Assembly: GCA_913774955.1 (NCBI GenBank)
Contig: CAJYKV010000013.1
Location: forward strand, 1 to 50,551
Source: an uncultured Acidovorax sp.
GTDB taxonomy: Bacteria; Pseudomonadota; Gammaproteobacteria; Burkholderiales; Burkholderiaceae_C
Reading direction: 5' to 3'
DNA length: 50,551 nucleotides
Each line of letters starts with the position of its first letter. Position 1 is the stretch's first letter. Positions 41,654 through 50,418 of this stretch are shown one piece after another. A program made the position numbers and the translations under genes. The notes below the pieces were generated by a model that was not told the DNA's origin, did not search any database, and saw only the letters and a program-made list of their open reading frames with translations.

Positions 41654-42310
41654 TCAGAAGCCCAGGCTGGCCAGCAGGTCGTCCACTTCCGACTGGCTGG
41701 AGACGACGTTGGGGGTGTTCTCCGGGTCCACCACCGGGCCGGCGAGGTGTTCGCGGCGGGGTTCGGGCGCGGCGGCGGGGGCCGGAGCGGGTGCCGGCGC
41801 CGGAATGGCCGCCTGGGCCTGCGGGGGCGCCGTCTGGATCAGCAGCTGCACCAGCTGCTGCTCGATGGTGCCGGCCAGGCTCACCACGCGTGCGATCACC
41901 TGGCCGGTGAGATCGTGGAAGTCCTGCGCCATCATGATCTCGGTGAGATGCACGTCGGCTTCCTTGGTCACGCGCTCCACGTCGTGCAGGAAGTTCATGA
42001 TCTCGCCCTTGGCCACAGCGGCCACCGGGTCTTTCACCAGCGAGGTGACCACGCGGCGGGTCTCCTCTGCGATGAAGTCGTGCTGGGCCTTGGCCTGCTC
42101 AACGCGGTTGAGCACCTTCTCGGCCGCCTCGCCGGTGAGGCGCGCGATGTAGGAGAGGCGGCTCTGGGCGTCGGGCAGCTCGCCCATGGAGTCCCGCAGC
42201 TGCTCGGCATAGCCCAGTTCCCGCAACGCATCGTGCAGCTGGCGGGTGAGCTGCCCGATCTTGTTGTGGACATCCGCGGAGTCCGGGGCGTTGTGGTCCG
42301 GCGTGTCCAT
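41654..42310 (-). CDS. cheZ: CheZ phosphatase of CheY-P
   Basis: 218-residue CheZ. Long helices forming the four-helix bundle, catalytic motif DFHDLTGQ with Asp133 and Gln137 (equivalent to E. coli Asp143 and Gln147), a Pro/Ala low-complexity linker (PAPAPAPAPAAAPEPR) and the C-terminal CheY-P-binding peptide SEVDDLLASLGF. It starts 2 bases after cheY. It terminates motor signals by dephosphorylating CheY. No cheA or cheW is in this window. Confidence 0.97.
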   Translation of the reverse strand: MDTPDHNAPDSADVHNKIGQLTRQLHDALRELGYAEQLRDSMGELPDAQSRLSYIARLTGEAAEKVLNRVEQAKAQHDFIAEETRRVVTSLVKDPVAAVAKGEIMNFLHDVERVTKEADVHLTEIMMAQDFHDLTGQVIARVVSLAGTIEQQLVQLLIQTAPPQAQAAIPAPAPAPAPAAAPEPRREHLAGPVVDPENTPNVVSSQSEVDDLLASLGF

Positions 42311-42312
42311 GA

Positions 42313-42699
42313 TCAGAGTCCCAGCTTCTTGAGGATCAGCGTGACTTTCTCTTCCAGCGTCGCCTTGGTGAAAGGCTTGACGATGTAGCCGGCCGCGCCG
42401 CCCTGGGCAGCCGCGACGATGTCTTCCTTGCGGGCCTCGGCCGTGACCATGAGGACGGGCAGGTGCTTGAGCTTGTCGTCCTTCTTGATCTCGGCCAGCA
42501 ACTGGAACCCGTTCATGTTGGGCATGTTGATGTCGGTGACCACGAAGTCGAACTTGCTGTTGCGCAGCTTGTTCAGTGCCACGACGCCGTCTTCGGCCTC
42601 GTCGGCGTCGGTAAACCCGCTTTCCTTGAGCAGATTGCGCACGATGCGGCGCATGGTGGAGAAGTCGTCAACGATCAGGAAACGAAGGGCAGTGGTCAC
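42313..42699 (-). CDS. cheY: CheY chemotaxis response regulator
   Basis: 128-residue single receiver domain binding FliM when phosphorylated. Acidic pocket Asp11/Asp12 ([10 protein letters not shown]), phospho-acceptor Asp56 ([12 protein letters not shown]), Thr86 (VTAEARKED), Tyr105 and Lys108 (GYIVKPF), all at the CheY positions. The start is GTG (42699), preceded by AAAGGG. It lies 65 bases after motB and 2 before cheZ. A 7-base inverted repeat (GCAGCCG, 42742-42748, with CGGCTGC, 42768-42774) surrounds the motB stop just upstream. Confidence 0.98.
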   Translation of the reverse strand: MTTALRFLIVDDFSTMRRIVRNLLKESGFTDADEAEDGVVALNKLRNSKFDFVVTDINMPNMNGFQLLAEIKKDDKLKHLPVLMVTAEARKEDIVAAAQGGAAGYIVKPFTKATLEEKVTLILKKLGL

Positions 42700-42764
42700 G
42701 TGGGACCCTTTCGGTCGAAATTGCAGGAGATATTGTCAGGGGCAGCCGCTTTGGTGACAAGACG

Positions 42765-43703
42765 TTACGGCTGCTGCGTCGATGCAGGATTTTCCCGCTT
42801 TTCCGCCGCCAGCTCCGAAACAGGGATCTGCGGGGCTTTCTTGCCCAGCAGCCGTTCCTCGGCTTCCTTGGTCAGGACGGTGATGGTGATGCGCCGGTTC
42901 ACGGGTGCGCGCGGGGTCTCGGGCTCGAGCAGATCGCTGGCCGCCAAACCTACCACACGGCCCAGCTTGGCGTCCGGCATGCCGGCGGCGACCAGTTCGC
43001 GCCGGGAGGCGTTGGCACGGTCGGCCGACAGCTCCCAATTGCTGTAGCCGCGGTCGCCGTTTCCGTAGGGCGCGGCGTCGGTGTGGCCGGCCAGGCTGAT
43101 GCGGTTTTCCACCCCGCCGAGAGCCGCGCCGATTTCCCGAAGAATGTCGCGCATGTAGGGTTTTACCAACGCACTGCCGCTGTCGAACATCGGCCGGTTC
43201 TGGTCGTCCACGATCTGGATCTGCAGCCCGTCGGGCGTCACGTCGATGCGGATCTGGGATTTGAACTCCTTCAGCCGCGGATTTTCCGAGATGAGCGCGT
43301 CGATCTTGGCCTGCAGCGCCTTGATGCGCATCTGGTCCTGGCGGGCCTGCTCGGCGCGGGCGTGCTCGAGGTTGGTCCGGCGGCTGGTGGCCGCGTCGGA
43401 GTCCGAGCGCCGCACCTGGCCGTGCACCTTGGAGAGATCGTTGCCCCCGCCCGGGATGATGCTGGAGCTGTTGCCCGAGCCGTCGCCTCCCTGCATCGCC
43501 ACCTTGAGCGGCGACGAGAAATAGGCGGCGATGCCCTGCAGCTCGCCCTTGGCCGTCGAGCCCAGCAGCCACATGAGCAGGAAGAACGCCATCATCGCCG
43601 TCACGAAGTCGGCATAGGCGATCTTCCAGGCGCCGCCGTGCGCGGCGTGCCCGCCCTTCTTGATGCGCTTGATGATGATCGGCTGGAGCTTCTTGTCGGC
43701 CAT
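42765..43703 (-). CDS. motB: MotB stator protein
   Basis: 312-residue stator subunit anchoring MotA to peptidoglycan. One N-terminal membrane helix carries the proton-binding Asp32 (WKIAYADFVTAMMAFFLLMW), then a plug/linker region and a C-terminal OmpA-like peptidoglycan domain (ISLAGHTDAAPYGNGDRGYS; APVNRRITITVL). It follows motA after 29 bases. The Asp-type pore residue and AYADF motif fit a proton-driven motor. Confidence 0.98.
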   Translation of the reverse strand: MADKKLQPIIIKRIKKGGHAAHGGAWKIAYADFVTAMMAFFLLMWLLGSTAKGELQGIAAYFSSPLKVAMQGGDGSGNSSSIIPGGGNDLSKVHGQVRRSDSDAATSRRTNLEHARAEQARQDQMRIKALQAKIDALISENPRLKEFKSQIRIDVTPDGLQIQIVDDQNRPMFDSGSALVKPYMRDILREIGAALGGVENRISLAGHTDAAPYGNGDRGYSNWELSADRANASRRELVAAGMPDAKLGRVVGLAASDLLEPETPRAPVNRRITITVLTKEAEERLLGKKAPQIPVSELAAEKRENPASTQQP

Positions 43704-43732
43704 GGCGTGACCTTACGGCAGGGTGGGGCGGA

Positions 43733-44593
43733 TCACTTCTTGCCCTTCACGTGGCTTTCCAGCTCGGTGAAGCTGGGGCGGTCGCCCGAGAAGAGCACCT
43801 TGCGGCCGAATTCGATGGCCGTGGCGGGGTTGTAGCCCTGCATACTGGCCAGCAGAGTGGTCTTGATGCACTGCAGTTCCTTGGCGGCGTCCTCCAGCTT
43901 CTGCTCCACCAGGCCGCCCAGCGGCTCCACCACGCCGTAGGCCAGCAGAATCCCGAGGAACGTGCCCACCAGCGCCGAGCCGATCATCCCGCCGAGCACC
44001 GAGGGCGGCTGGCCCACCGAGCCCATGGTGTTCACCACACCGAGCACCGCGGCCACGATGCCGAAGGCCGGCAGTGCGCCGGCCAGCCGGGCCAGCGCCG
44101 CCACCGGGGCGTGCGCCTCCTGGTGGTGGGTCTCGATCTCGCTGTCCATCAGCGATTCGATCTCGTGCGCGTTCAGGTTGCCCGACACCATCATGCGCAG
44201 ATAGTCGGTGGTGAACTCTATCACGTGGTGGTCGGAGCCCACGGTCGGGTATTTCTTGAAGATTTCCGACTCGTGCGGCGATTCGACGTCCTTCTCGATC
44301 GCCATCAGCCCTTCCTTGCGGGCCTTCTGGAGGATGTCGTAGAGCATCGCCATCAGTTCCATATAGCGCGCCTTGGTGTACTTGGATCCCTTGAACGCCA
44401 TGGGCAGGGCCTTGAGCGTGGCCTTGAGCACCTTGGGCTGGTTGTTCACCACGAAGGCGCCGAGGGCGCCGCCCAGGATCGTGACGATCTCGAACGGCAG
44501 GGCATGCAGCACCACGGAGATGTTGCCGCCGTGCGCGATGAAGACCCCGAAGATGCACCCCAGGCAGACGAGGTAACCGATGATGACGAACAT
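43733..44593 (-). CDS. motA: MotA stator protein
   Basis: 286-residue proton-channel stator subunit with four membrane segments (starting MFVIIGYLVCLGCIFGVFIA). Conserved torque-region charges (ARYMELMAMLYDILQKARKE) and the functional prolines in GALPAFGIVAAVLG and AYGVVEPLGG are present. First gene of motA-motB-cheY-cheZ. A sigma-28 promoter lies at 44693-44719, leaving a ~95-base leader with a small hairpin. No strong Shine-Dalgarno is seen before ATG 44593. Confidence 0.98.
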   Translation of the reverse strand: MFVIIGYLVCLGCIFGVFIAHGGNISVVLHALPFEIVTILGGALGAFVVNNQPKVLKATLKALPMAFKGSKYTKARYMELMAMLYDILQKARKEGLMAIEKDVESPHESEIFKKYPTVGSDHHVIEFTTDYLRMMVSGNLNAHEIESLMDSEIETHHQEAHAPVAALARLAGALPAFGIVAAVLGVVNTMGSVGQPPSVLGGMIGSALVGTFLGILLAYGVVEPLGGLVEQKLEDAAKELQCIKTTLLASMQGYNPATAIEFGRKVLFSGDRPSFTELESHVKGKK

Positions 44594-44663
44594 GCTGGTG
44601 CGTGCGGATGAGCCGGGCGTGGGAGAGGACCACCGCCTCTCGAGGCGGGGGCGGCAGCGGAGC

Positions 44664-44697
44664 GGATACGAAACGTATCCATCGTATCAATGGTATC
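44664..44697 (-). other. GATAC repeat and hairpin in the motA leader
   Basis: On the minus strand GATAC occurs three times exactly 9 bases apart (44697-44693, 44688-44684, 44679-44675), the first within the sigma-28 -10 box. The last is part of a perfect inverted repeat GGATACG-TTT-CGTATCC (44680-44664). It may be a binding site or an RNA structure at the very 5' end of the motA message. Confidence 0.45.
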
Positions 44698-44719
44698 GGA
44701 CGGCATGCTCCACACTTGA
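44693..44719 (-). promoter_or_regulatory. Sigma-28 (FliA) promoter of motAB-cheYZ
   Basis: Minus strand TCAAGTGT (44719-44712), an 11-base spacer, TCCGATAC (44700-44693): each box matches 6 of 8 of TAAAGTTT / GCCGATAA at exact spacing. It lies 24 bases beyond the stop of the glycosyltransferase gene, so motA need not depend on read-through from it. Confidence 0.72.
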
Positions 44720-44742
44720 ATGGAATCGTCGCCGCCGCGCCC

Positions 44743-47700
44743 TCACTCCGGCATCCAGGCCCGGAGCCAGTTCTCCAGATGGGCTCCCTCGAGCATCCAG
44801 TCGCGCTCGACCGCGGCCTTCAGCGCATCGCCCGCGCGCGCGGCGGCGTCCGGGTCCTGCACGTGGGCGCGGATGGCATCCACCCAGTCCTTGAAGCGGT
44901 TCTTCACCAGCGTGACCGGCAACCCGCACCGGTAGGGCCGTGCGTCGCTCGCGATCACGGGGTAGCCGCACGCTCCGTACTCCAGCAGGCGCAGATTGCT
45001 CTTGCACTCGTTGAACAGGTTCTGCTCCAGCGGCGCGAGCGCCAGGTCCAGGTTCAGGCTGGCGAGCATGGCCGGGTAGCGCTCGATCGACACCGGGCCG
45101 TGGTACTCCCGCACATAGGGCTTGATGCGGTCCGGGCACATCCCGAAGAAGATCCAGTCCACCTCGCGGTGCAATTCCTTCACCACATCGGCGATCAGTT
45201 CCAGGTCGCCCTGGTGGCTGATGCCGCCCGCCCAGCCCACGCGCGGCCGTCCGCCCGTGCGCCGGCTGCCCTGCAGCCCGCGCCACCAGCGCGGCGGCAG
45301 GCGGTTCTGCACCACCCGCATGTCCGCATGGGTGCCCTCCAGGGCTTCGGCCAGGGCGTCGGTCGAGACGACGAACCGGTCCATCATGCCGACGGAGCGC
45401 CTCAGCTGCCGCAGCACGTCCTTGGAAATTTCGTGGCGGTGCGCGTTCTTGAGGGGCAGGTTGGGCAGGTAGTCGTCCAGTTCGGCCACCATGAACGTCG
45501 GGCAGAAGCGTTTCATGCGCTGGATGAGTTGCAGCTGCTCCTCTTTCACCTGGCGCTGCAGCACCAGGGTGTCGGGCTGCAGCCGGTGCAGCTCCTCGGG
45601 CGTGAAATAGCGCTGGGCGAACCGCGCGTCGGCGATGCCGCTGCCGTGCATGGCGCGCACCGGCTCGATCACCCGGTAGTGGCCGCAGCCGAAATGGTCC
45701 GCGGCCAATGCCAGCACCACCGGCTGCGGGCGCCACGGCAGGGGGCGGCGGTTGATGGCGGCGTCCGTCTCCACGTCGAAACCGGTGCCGTGCAGCGAGA
45801 GGTTGGTGTTGTAGGCCGGGTCGCGGGCCAGCACGGGCAGCCACTTCTCGTACATGGCGTCCTGCTCGCCCACGAAGCGTGCCCGCTTCGCCGCCTGCGT
45901 GGCTCCGTCCACGGCGTTCTGGCTCACGCTGCCTTCGTGCAGCACGACGGCGCGGGGTGTCCAGACGACGAGGTAGCCGGCCTGCCGCACCTTGAGGCAC
46001 AGGTCCACGTCGTTGTAGGACACCTTGAAGGCCTCCTCGTCCAGCCCGCCGACCTCTTCGTAGACCGAGCGCCGGATCATCAGGCAGGCGGCGGTGACCG
46101 CGCTGTAGTTCTGGTCCACCTCCAGGCGGTTCATGTAGCCGGGCGCATCGGCCGGCAGGCCGATGAAGGGATGTTCCGCCGGGCCGCGCAGGCCCAGCAC
46201 GACGCCGCCGTGCTGGAGCGTGCCATCGGCGTGCAGCAGCTTGGCCCCGACGATGCCGACCTCGGGCCGCTGCGCATGGTTGAGCATCGCGTCCAGCCAG
46301 TCGCCGCGCAGCGTGGCGGTGTCGTTGTTCAGCAGGAGGAGGTATTCGCCCCGCGCGATGCGCGCCGCCGCGTTGTTGATCGCCGCATAGTTGAACGGAT
46401 GCGGATAGCGCAGCACCCGGATGCGGGGATCGTCCAGCGCTTCCAGCCCGTCGATCCAGGCGCAGGCGGACGGGTCCGTGCTGCCGTTGTCCACCAGGAT
46501 GATCTCGTAGTTCTGGTAGGCGGTCTTCTCCAGCAGCGAGCTGACGCAGCGCTCCACCATGGCGAACTGGTCCTTGGTGGGGATGATGATCGAGACGGGC
46601 GGCGTGTCTTCGTGGCCGTAATGCACCCGGTAGCGCCCCGGCAGGCTGGCATCGACGCTGGCCCGCTCGTAGCCCCGCATGTGCAGGTGCCGCGCGATGG
46701 CCGTGATTTCGTCGGGCCGGCTCGCCAGCTGCGGCAGCGCGGACACGAGCAGCGGCTCGCTGACATGGCCGATGCATTCGATGCCCCCGGCCATGACCAG
46801 CCGCAGGATCAGATCCAGTTCCGCGGCCTCGGGAACCTCCGGATCGAACCCCTCTGCCTCCAGGAATGCATCGCGCCGCAAGAGCCAGTGCCGTGCCATG
46901 CCCTGGGGGCAGGAGAGCAGCAGGTCCAGATTGAAATCGGGGCGGAAGAGGGTTCCCAGGCTGCCGGAGCCCGCGTTCACCAGTTCGTCCGCATAGACGG
47001 CCCGGCATTGCGGCGCGCCGCCGGCATCCAGCAGCAGGGTCCACAGGCCATAGGGGGTGAACACCTCACCGGCCTCCACGAACAGCAGCCACTCGGAAGC
47101 GTCCGCGGCGGCCTCCCGGTTGGCGGCCGCGGGCCATTCGGCGGGGGATCCCATTTCCACCAACGCAGCCCCGGCCGGGCCTGGCCCGGGGGCGCACGCC
47201 AGCACGGTGGCGTGCAGTGCGAGCCCCGGCAGGCGCAGCGCTTGCAGGCTCTGCAGCGTGGCCTCCACCTGGCTGCGGTCGCCCCGCAGGTCGCGCACGA
47301 AGACATGCACGGACGGCGCGGGCGCCGCGGTCTGCAGGCGGTGCTGCATCAGCTGCACCTGGGCCTCGCAGAGCTGGCGCGCGGCAAGCCAGGGCCCGAG
47401 GGCGTCCACCAGCGGTGGAGCGCCGCTCTGCATGCGCTCCAGGCGCGCACCCAGATCGACCGTATCGAACTGTCCCGGCTGGGCGAGCGGCGTGACGCGC
47501 ACGAATTGGTTGTTGGTGGGGCGAACCCATCCGAGGCGTTTCAGCGTGCGGCTGAAGTAGGCGTAGCGCTCCCTCCCGATATGGGCATGGATCCGCCCGA
47601 GGTGGCTGGTCTGCTCGTTCGAGATCCGCAGGCAGGACAGCGGCGCCTGCAGCAGGGCGAGGTGGCCCAGCCGCAGCAGCTGGGTATGCATCGTCACGTC

Positions 47701-49137
47701 GCCAAGCCAATAGACGGGCTCGTCGTCCAGCGAAAACTGCCGGCACGCCAGCGGCAGCACGTGCTCCCTGCGCACCATGACCGTGCTGGGCTCCCCGATG
47801 AAGTTCACGGTCCAGTCCGCCAGCAGGGACACGACGTCCGCACCTTCGATGAGCACGTCGCCGGTGAACGGGTACTGGGTCGCCGCGATGTCCGGCTGCG
47901 TGCGGCCCGTTTCGTCGATGACCCGCCGGCGCGAGGACGCGAGCGAAACGTCGCAATGCCGGTCCAGCACGTCGGCCAGCGCCCGGAGGCATCCCGGCAG
48001 CAGGATATCGTCGTCGTAGAGGAACTTGATGTAGGTCCCGCGGGCCAGCCGGATGCATTTGCCCACGTTGCTTTCCTCTCCCAGGGGCTCCGCGTTCCGG
48101 AAGTAGCGGACGGCCACGGGCGAGGTCCGCGCCTGCGCGCCGCCGAGCATGTACTGCGCGACCGTCTTCTCGACCGCGTCGCCCTGGCTGTCGTCGCAGA
48201 TCACGATCTCGAAGCTGTCGAAATCCTGTGTGAGCGCGCTTTGCAGCGCGGCGTCGAGGTAGGTCGCCTTGTAGGCCGGTATGGCCACGGTCACCTGCAC
48301 GGCGGGGGCGGAATCGGTATCGCCCTGCTCGCCGACGCCGTCCATCACATCCCTGGGCAGCAGCCAGCTGGTCCGGGCGCAGCCTGGCTCGACGGGCTTG
48401 CGGCCGACATGCAGCACCGACCCCGCGCCGATGCCATGCTCGGTGAAGACCGCCTCGCCCAGGTCATCCTGCGTCAGCGAAGCCATCGCGAAGCCCGCCT
48501 CCTGCAGGCGCCCGATGAAGTCTTTCCTGGCATAGAACCGCACGTGGTCGTCCTGGCCGAACCGGCGCCAGCGCTCTTCGATCCGGCTCTCCCCGGGGTC
48601 CTCGTCCGTGGCGGTCGCCGTGGTCAGCAGGGGCACCATCAGGATCGCACAGCCGCCGGGTGCCAGCACCCGGTACAGCTCCCGCATCGCCAGCCGGTCG
48701 TCGTCCACATGCTCCAGGACGTGCGAGCAGATGATGAGATCGAAGGAAGCGTCCGCGTACATCCGCATGTCGGTGATGTCCACACGGTCATCCGCCAGCG
48801 CGGAGTGCAGATCCGCCGACCGATAGTTCCGGCCACCGAGCCCCCGCAGCATGATGGAAAGCGCCGGTGCCGGCGCGATGTCCAGAATCCGCAAGGGCGG
48901 CGTTCCCGGTCGCAGCAGATGCCGCCGGACGAAATGGGCGTACAGGCGATCGCGGTCCGAGGCCATGCACGCGGGACAACTGTAATGCTCGGTGTTCAGC
49001 GTCTCGAAGTCCGCCATCGAAAACGATGCGCCGTACTTCCGCAGGGACGAAGCGTAGTGGTCCGCCACGGGCAGGAAGTGCGTGACACCGTTACCGCAGA
49101 CCGGGCACGTGAAAAGTTCGGTGGGGGCAGAAGCCAT
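44743..49137 (-). CDS. Giant methyltransferase / multi-glycosyltransferase fusion
   Basis: 1464-residue cytoplasmic protein with modules in this order: paired CxxC (Cys11/14, Cys54/57; possible zinc ribbon); class I SAM methyltransferase (~80-245; LDIAPAPALS, CSHVLEHVDDD); GT2 transferase (~280-540; VAIPAYKATYLDAALQSALT, LYDDDILL); degenerate GT2-like module (~608-840; FVEAGE where a DxD is expected, AVYADELVNAG); second full GT2 (~848-1095; IIIPTKDQFAMVERC, LLLLNNDTA, YNDVDLCLKVRQAGY); and a GT4-like C-terminal module (~1140-1460; GWAGGISHQGDLELI, APLEQNLFNECKSN). It starts 21 bases after the VioA-like gene, and flagellin lies just beyond. Most likely it builds and methylates a flagellin glycan; O-antigen work is an alternative. 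No Shine-Dalgarno stands out before ATG 49137. Confidence 0.88.
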   Translation of the reverse strand: MASAPTELFTCPVCGNGVTHFLPVADHYASSLRKYGASFSMADFETLNTEHYSCPACMASDRDRLYAHFVRRHLLRPGTPPLRILDIAPAPALSIMLRGLGGRNYRSADLHSALADDRVDITDMRMYADASFDLIICSHVLEHVDDDRLAMRELYRVLAPGGCAILMVPLLTTATATDEDPGESRIEERWRRFGQDDHVRFYARKDFIGRLQEAGFAMASLTQDDLGEAVFTEHGIGAGSVLHVGRKPVEPGCARTSWLLPRDVMDGVGEQGDTDSAPAVQVTVAIPAYKATYLDAALQSALTQDFDSFEIVICDDSQGDAVEKTVAQYMLGGAQARTSPVAVRYFRNAEPLGEESNVGKCIRLARGTYIKFLYDDDILLPGCLRALADVLDRHCDVSLASSRRRVIDETGRTQPDIAATQYPFTGDVLIEGADVVSLLADWTVNFIGEPSTVMVRREHVLPLACRQFSLDDEPVYWLGDVTMHTQLLRLGHLALLQAPLSCLRISNEQTSHLGRIHAHIGRERYAYFSRTLKRLGWVRPTNNQFVRVTPLAQPGQFDTVDLGARLERMQSGAPPLVDALGPWLAARQLCEAQVQLMQHRLQTAAPAPSVHVFVRDLRGDRSQVEATLQSLQALRLPGLALHATVLACAPGPGPAGAALVEMGSPAEWPAAANREAAADASEWLLFVEAGEVFTPYGLWTLLLDAGGAPQCRAVYADELVNAGSGSLGTLFRPDFNLDLLLSCPQGMARHWLLRRDAFLEAEGFDPEVPEAAELDLILRLVMAGGIECIGHVSEPLLVSALPQLASRPDEITAIARHLHMRGYERASVDASLPGRYRVHYGHEDTPPVSIIIPTKDQFAMVERCVSSLLEKTAYQNYEIILVDNGSTDPSACAWIDGLEALDDPRIRVLRYPHPFNYAAINNAAARIARGEYLLLLNNDTATLRGDWLDAMLNHAQRPEVGIVGAKLLHADGTLQHGGVVLGLRGPAEHPFIGLPADAPGYMNRLEVDQNYSAVTAACLMIRRSVYEEVGGLDEEAFKVSYNDVDLCLKVRQAGYLVVWTPRAVVLHEGSVSQNAVDGATQAAKRARFVGEQDAMYEKWLPVLARDPAYNTNLSLHGTGFDVETDAAINRRPLPWRPQPVVLALAADHFGCGHYRVIEPVRAMHGSGIADARFAQRYFTPEELHRLQPDTLVLQRQVKEEQLQLIQRMKRFCPTFMVAELDDYLPNLPLKNAHRHEISKDVLRQLRRSVGMMDRFVVSTDALAEALEGTHADMRVVQNRLPPRWWRGLQGSRRTGGRPRVGWAGGISHQGDLELIADVVKELHREVDWIFFGMCPDRIKPYVREYHGPVSIERYPAMLASLNLDLALAPLEQNLFNECKSNLRLLEYGACGYPVIASDARPYRCGLPVTLVKNRFKDWVDAIRAHVQDPDAAARAGDALKAAVERDWMLEGAHLENWLRAWMPE

Positions 49138-49158
49138 GGTGGGTGCTCTGTGGGGGCG

Positions 49159-50298
49159 TTAACCGGCAGTGGCGCCGGAGCCGACGTTCCGTATCATGGC
49201 AGCGATCATCTCCACCGTGCCGTCTGCGAGGGCGGGGTACATCGGCAGGCAGAGGATGGATGCCGAGGCGCGGTGCGCATTCGGCAGGTTCTGCGGCGCG
49301 GCGGAAGGCAGTGCCTTGTACATCGGGAAGCTGCTGATGGGCGGGTGGAAATACCGCCGGCCATGGATGCCATGGAGCTTCAGGTGCTCATAGAGCGCAT
49401 CGCGCGAGACCGGGTAGCCTTCACCTACCAGGATGGGGAAGTAGGCATGGTTGTGCCGGTGCGCGTCGCTGTGGATGAATGCGATGCCCTCGATCCCGGA
49501 CAGCAGCCGCCGGTACCGTGCGTGGATGTCGGCCCTGCGCGCGATCACCTGGTCGATGTGCTGCAGCTGCAGCAGCCCGAAGGCGGCATTGATTTCGCTC
49601 ATCTTTCCGTTGATGCCGGGGGCCACCACGGTCACCTCGTCGACGAAGCCGAAATTCTTCAGGTGGTCGATGCGCCGCTTGGTCTTCGCGTCGGGGCTGA
49701 CGATGGCACCCCCTTCGAAGGTGTTGAACACCTTGGTGGCGTGGAAGCTGAGCACGGACAGGTCGCCATGCCGCAGCAGACTGCCCTCCTCATCGCGCAC
49801 GCCGAAGGCATGGGCAGCGTCGTAGATCACCTTCAACCCGTAGTTGTCGGCGATGTTCTGGATGGCGGTCACGTCGCAGGGGTGGCCGTAGCAGTGCACC
49901 GGCAGGATCGCGGTGGTCTGGGGAGTGATCGCCGCCTCGATCTTCGCCGGATCGAGGTTCAGGGTGTGCGGATCGATGTCCACGAAAACGGGCTTGATGC
50001 CGTTCCAGAGCAGCGAATGGGCGGTCGCCACGAAGCTGTAGGGCGTCGTGATGACCTCCCCGGTGATGCGCAGGGCCTGCAGGGCGGTGACCAGCGCGAT
50101 CGTGCCGTTGGCGAAGAGGGAGACGTGTTGCAGGCCCAGATATTCCTGCAGCCTGGCCTCCAACTCCTGGTGGCACGGCCCATTGTTGGTCAGGATCTTT
50201 CTCTCCCAGATCTCTTTCAGATAGGGAAGGAATTCCTCCAGCGGCGGGAGATACGGCTGCGTGACGTACACCGGTGTTTCTTGCTGCCGTTCTGACAT
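49159..50298 (-). CDS. VioA-like sugar aminotransferase (DegT/DnrJ/EryC1)
   Basis: 379-residue PLP enzyme aminating a nucleotide-linked keto-sugar. Motifs: PPLEEFLPYLKEIWERKILT, SLFANGTIALVTALQAL, TTPYSFVATAHS, VIYDAAHAFGV (Asp contacting PLP), the Schiff-base lysine in SFHATKVFNTFEGG, and GINGKMSEINAAFGL. By recollection the N-terminus is closest to VioA, which makes dTDP-4-amino-4,6-dideoxyglucose (viosamine). ATG 50298 has GAGGGA upstream; an in-frame GTG at 50322 would add eight residues. It lies between flagellin and the giant glycosyltransferase, consistent with making an amino sugar for flagellin glycosylation. Confidence 0.85.
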   Translation of the reverse strand: MSERQQETPVYVTQPYLPPLEEFLPYLKEIWERKILTNNGPCHQELEARLQEYLGLQHVSLFANGTIALVTALQALRITGEVITTPYSFVATAHSLLWNGIKPVFVDIDPHTLNLDPAKIEAAITPQTTAILPVHCYGHPCDVTAIQNIADNYGLKVIYDAAHAFGVRDEEGSLLRHGDLSVLSFHATKVFNTFEGGAIVSPDAKTKRRIDHLKNFGFVDEVTVVAPGINGKMSEINAAFGLLQLQHIDQVIARRADIHARYRRLLSGIEGIAFIHSDAHRHNHAYFPILVGEGYPVSRDALYEHLKLHGIHGRRYFHPPISSFPMYKALPSAAPQNLPNAHRASASILCLPMYPALADGTVEMIAAMIRNVGSGATAG

Positions 50299-50418
50299 GG
50301 GGACGTCCCTCGAAGTTTTCACGTGGGCGTATTGTGCGCAAGCGCGCCAGCCGCCGGCGGGTCATCCCGCCCCGCACCACCGGAGACGGCCACGGTCGCC
50401 GCGCCGACGTCCTGCGGG

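Noticed and set aside
44602-50295. 1897-codon open frame on the + strand, opposite the glycosyltransferase and aminotransferase genes
   Set aside because: It is a GC-rich mirror of two real minus-strand genes, with His/Arg/Gly-biased composition and no recognisable domain.
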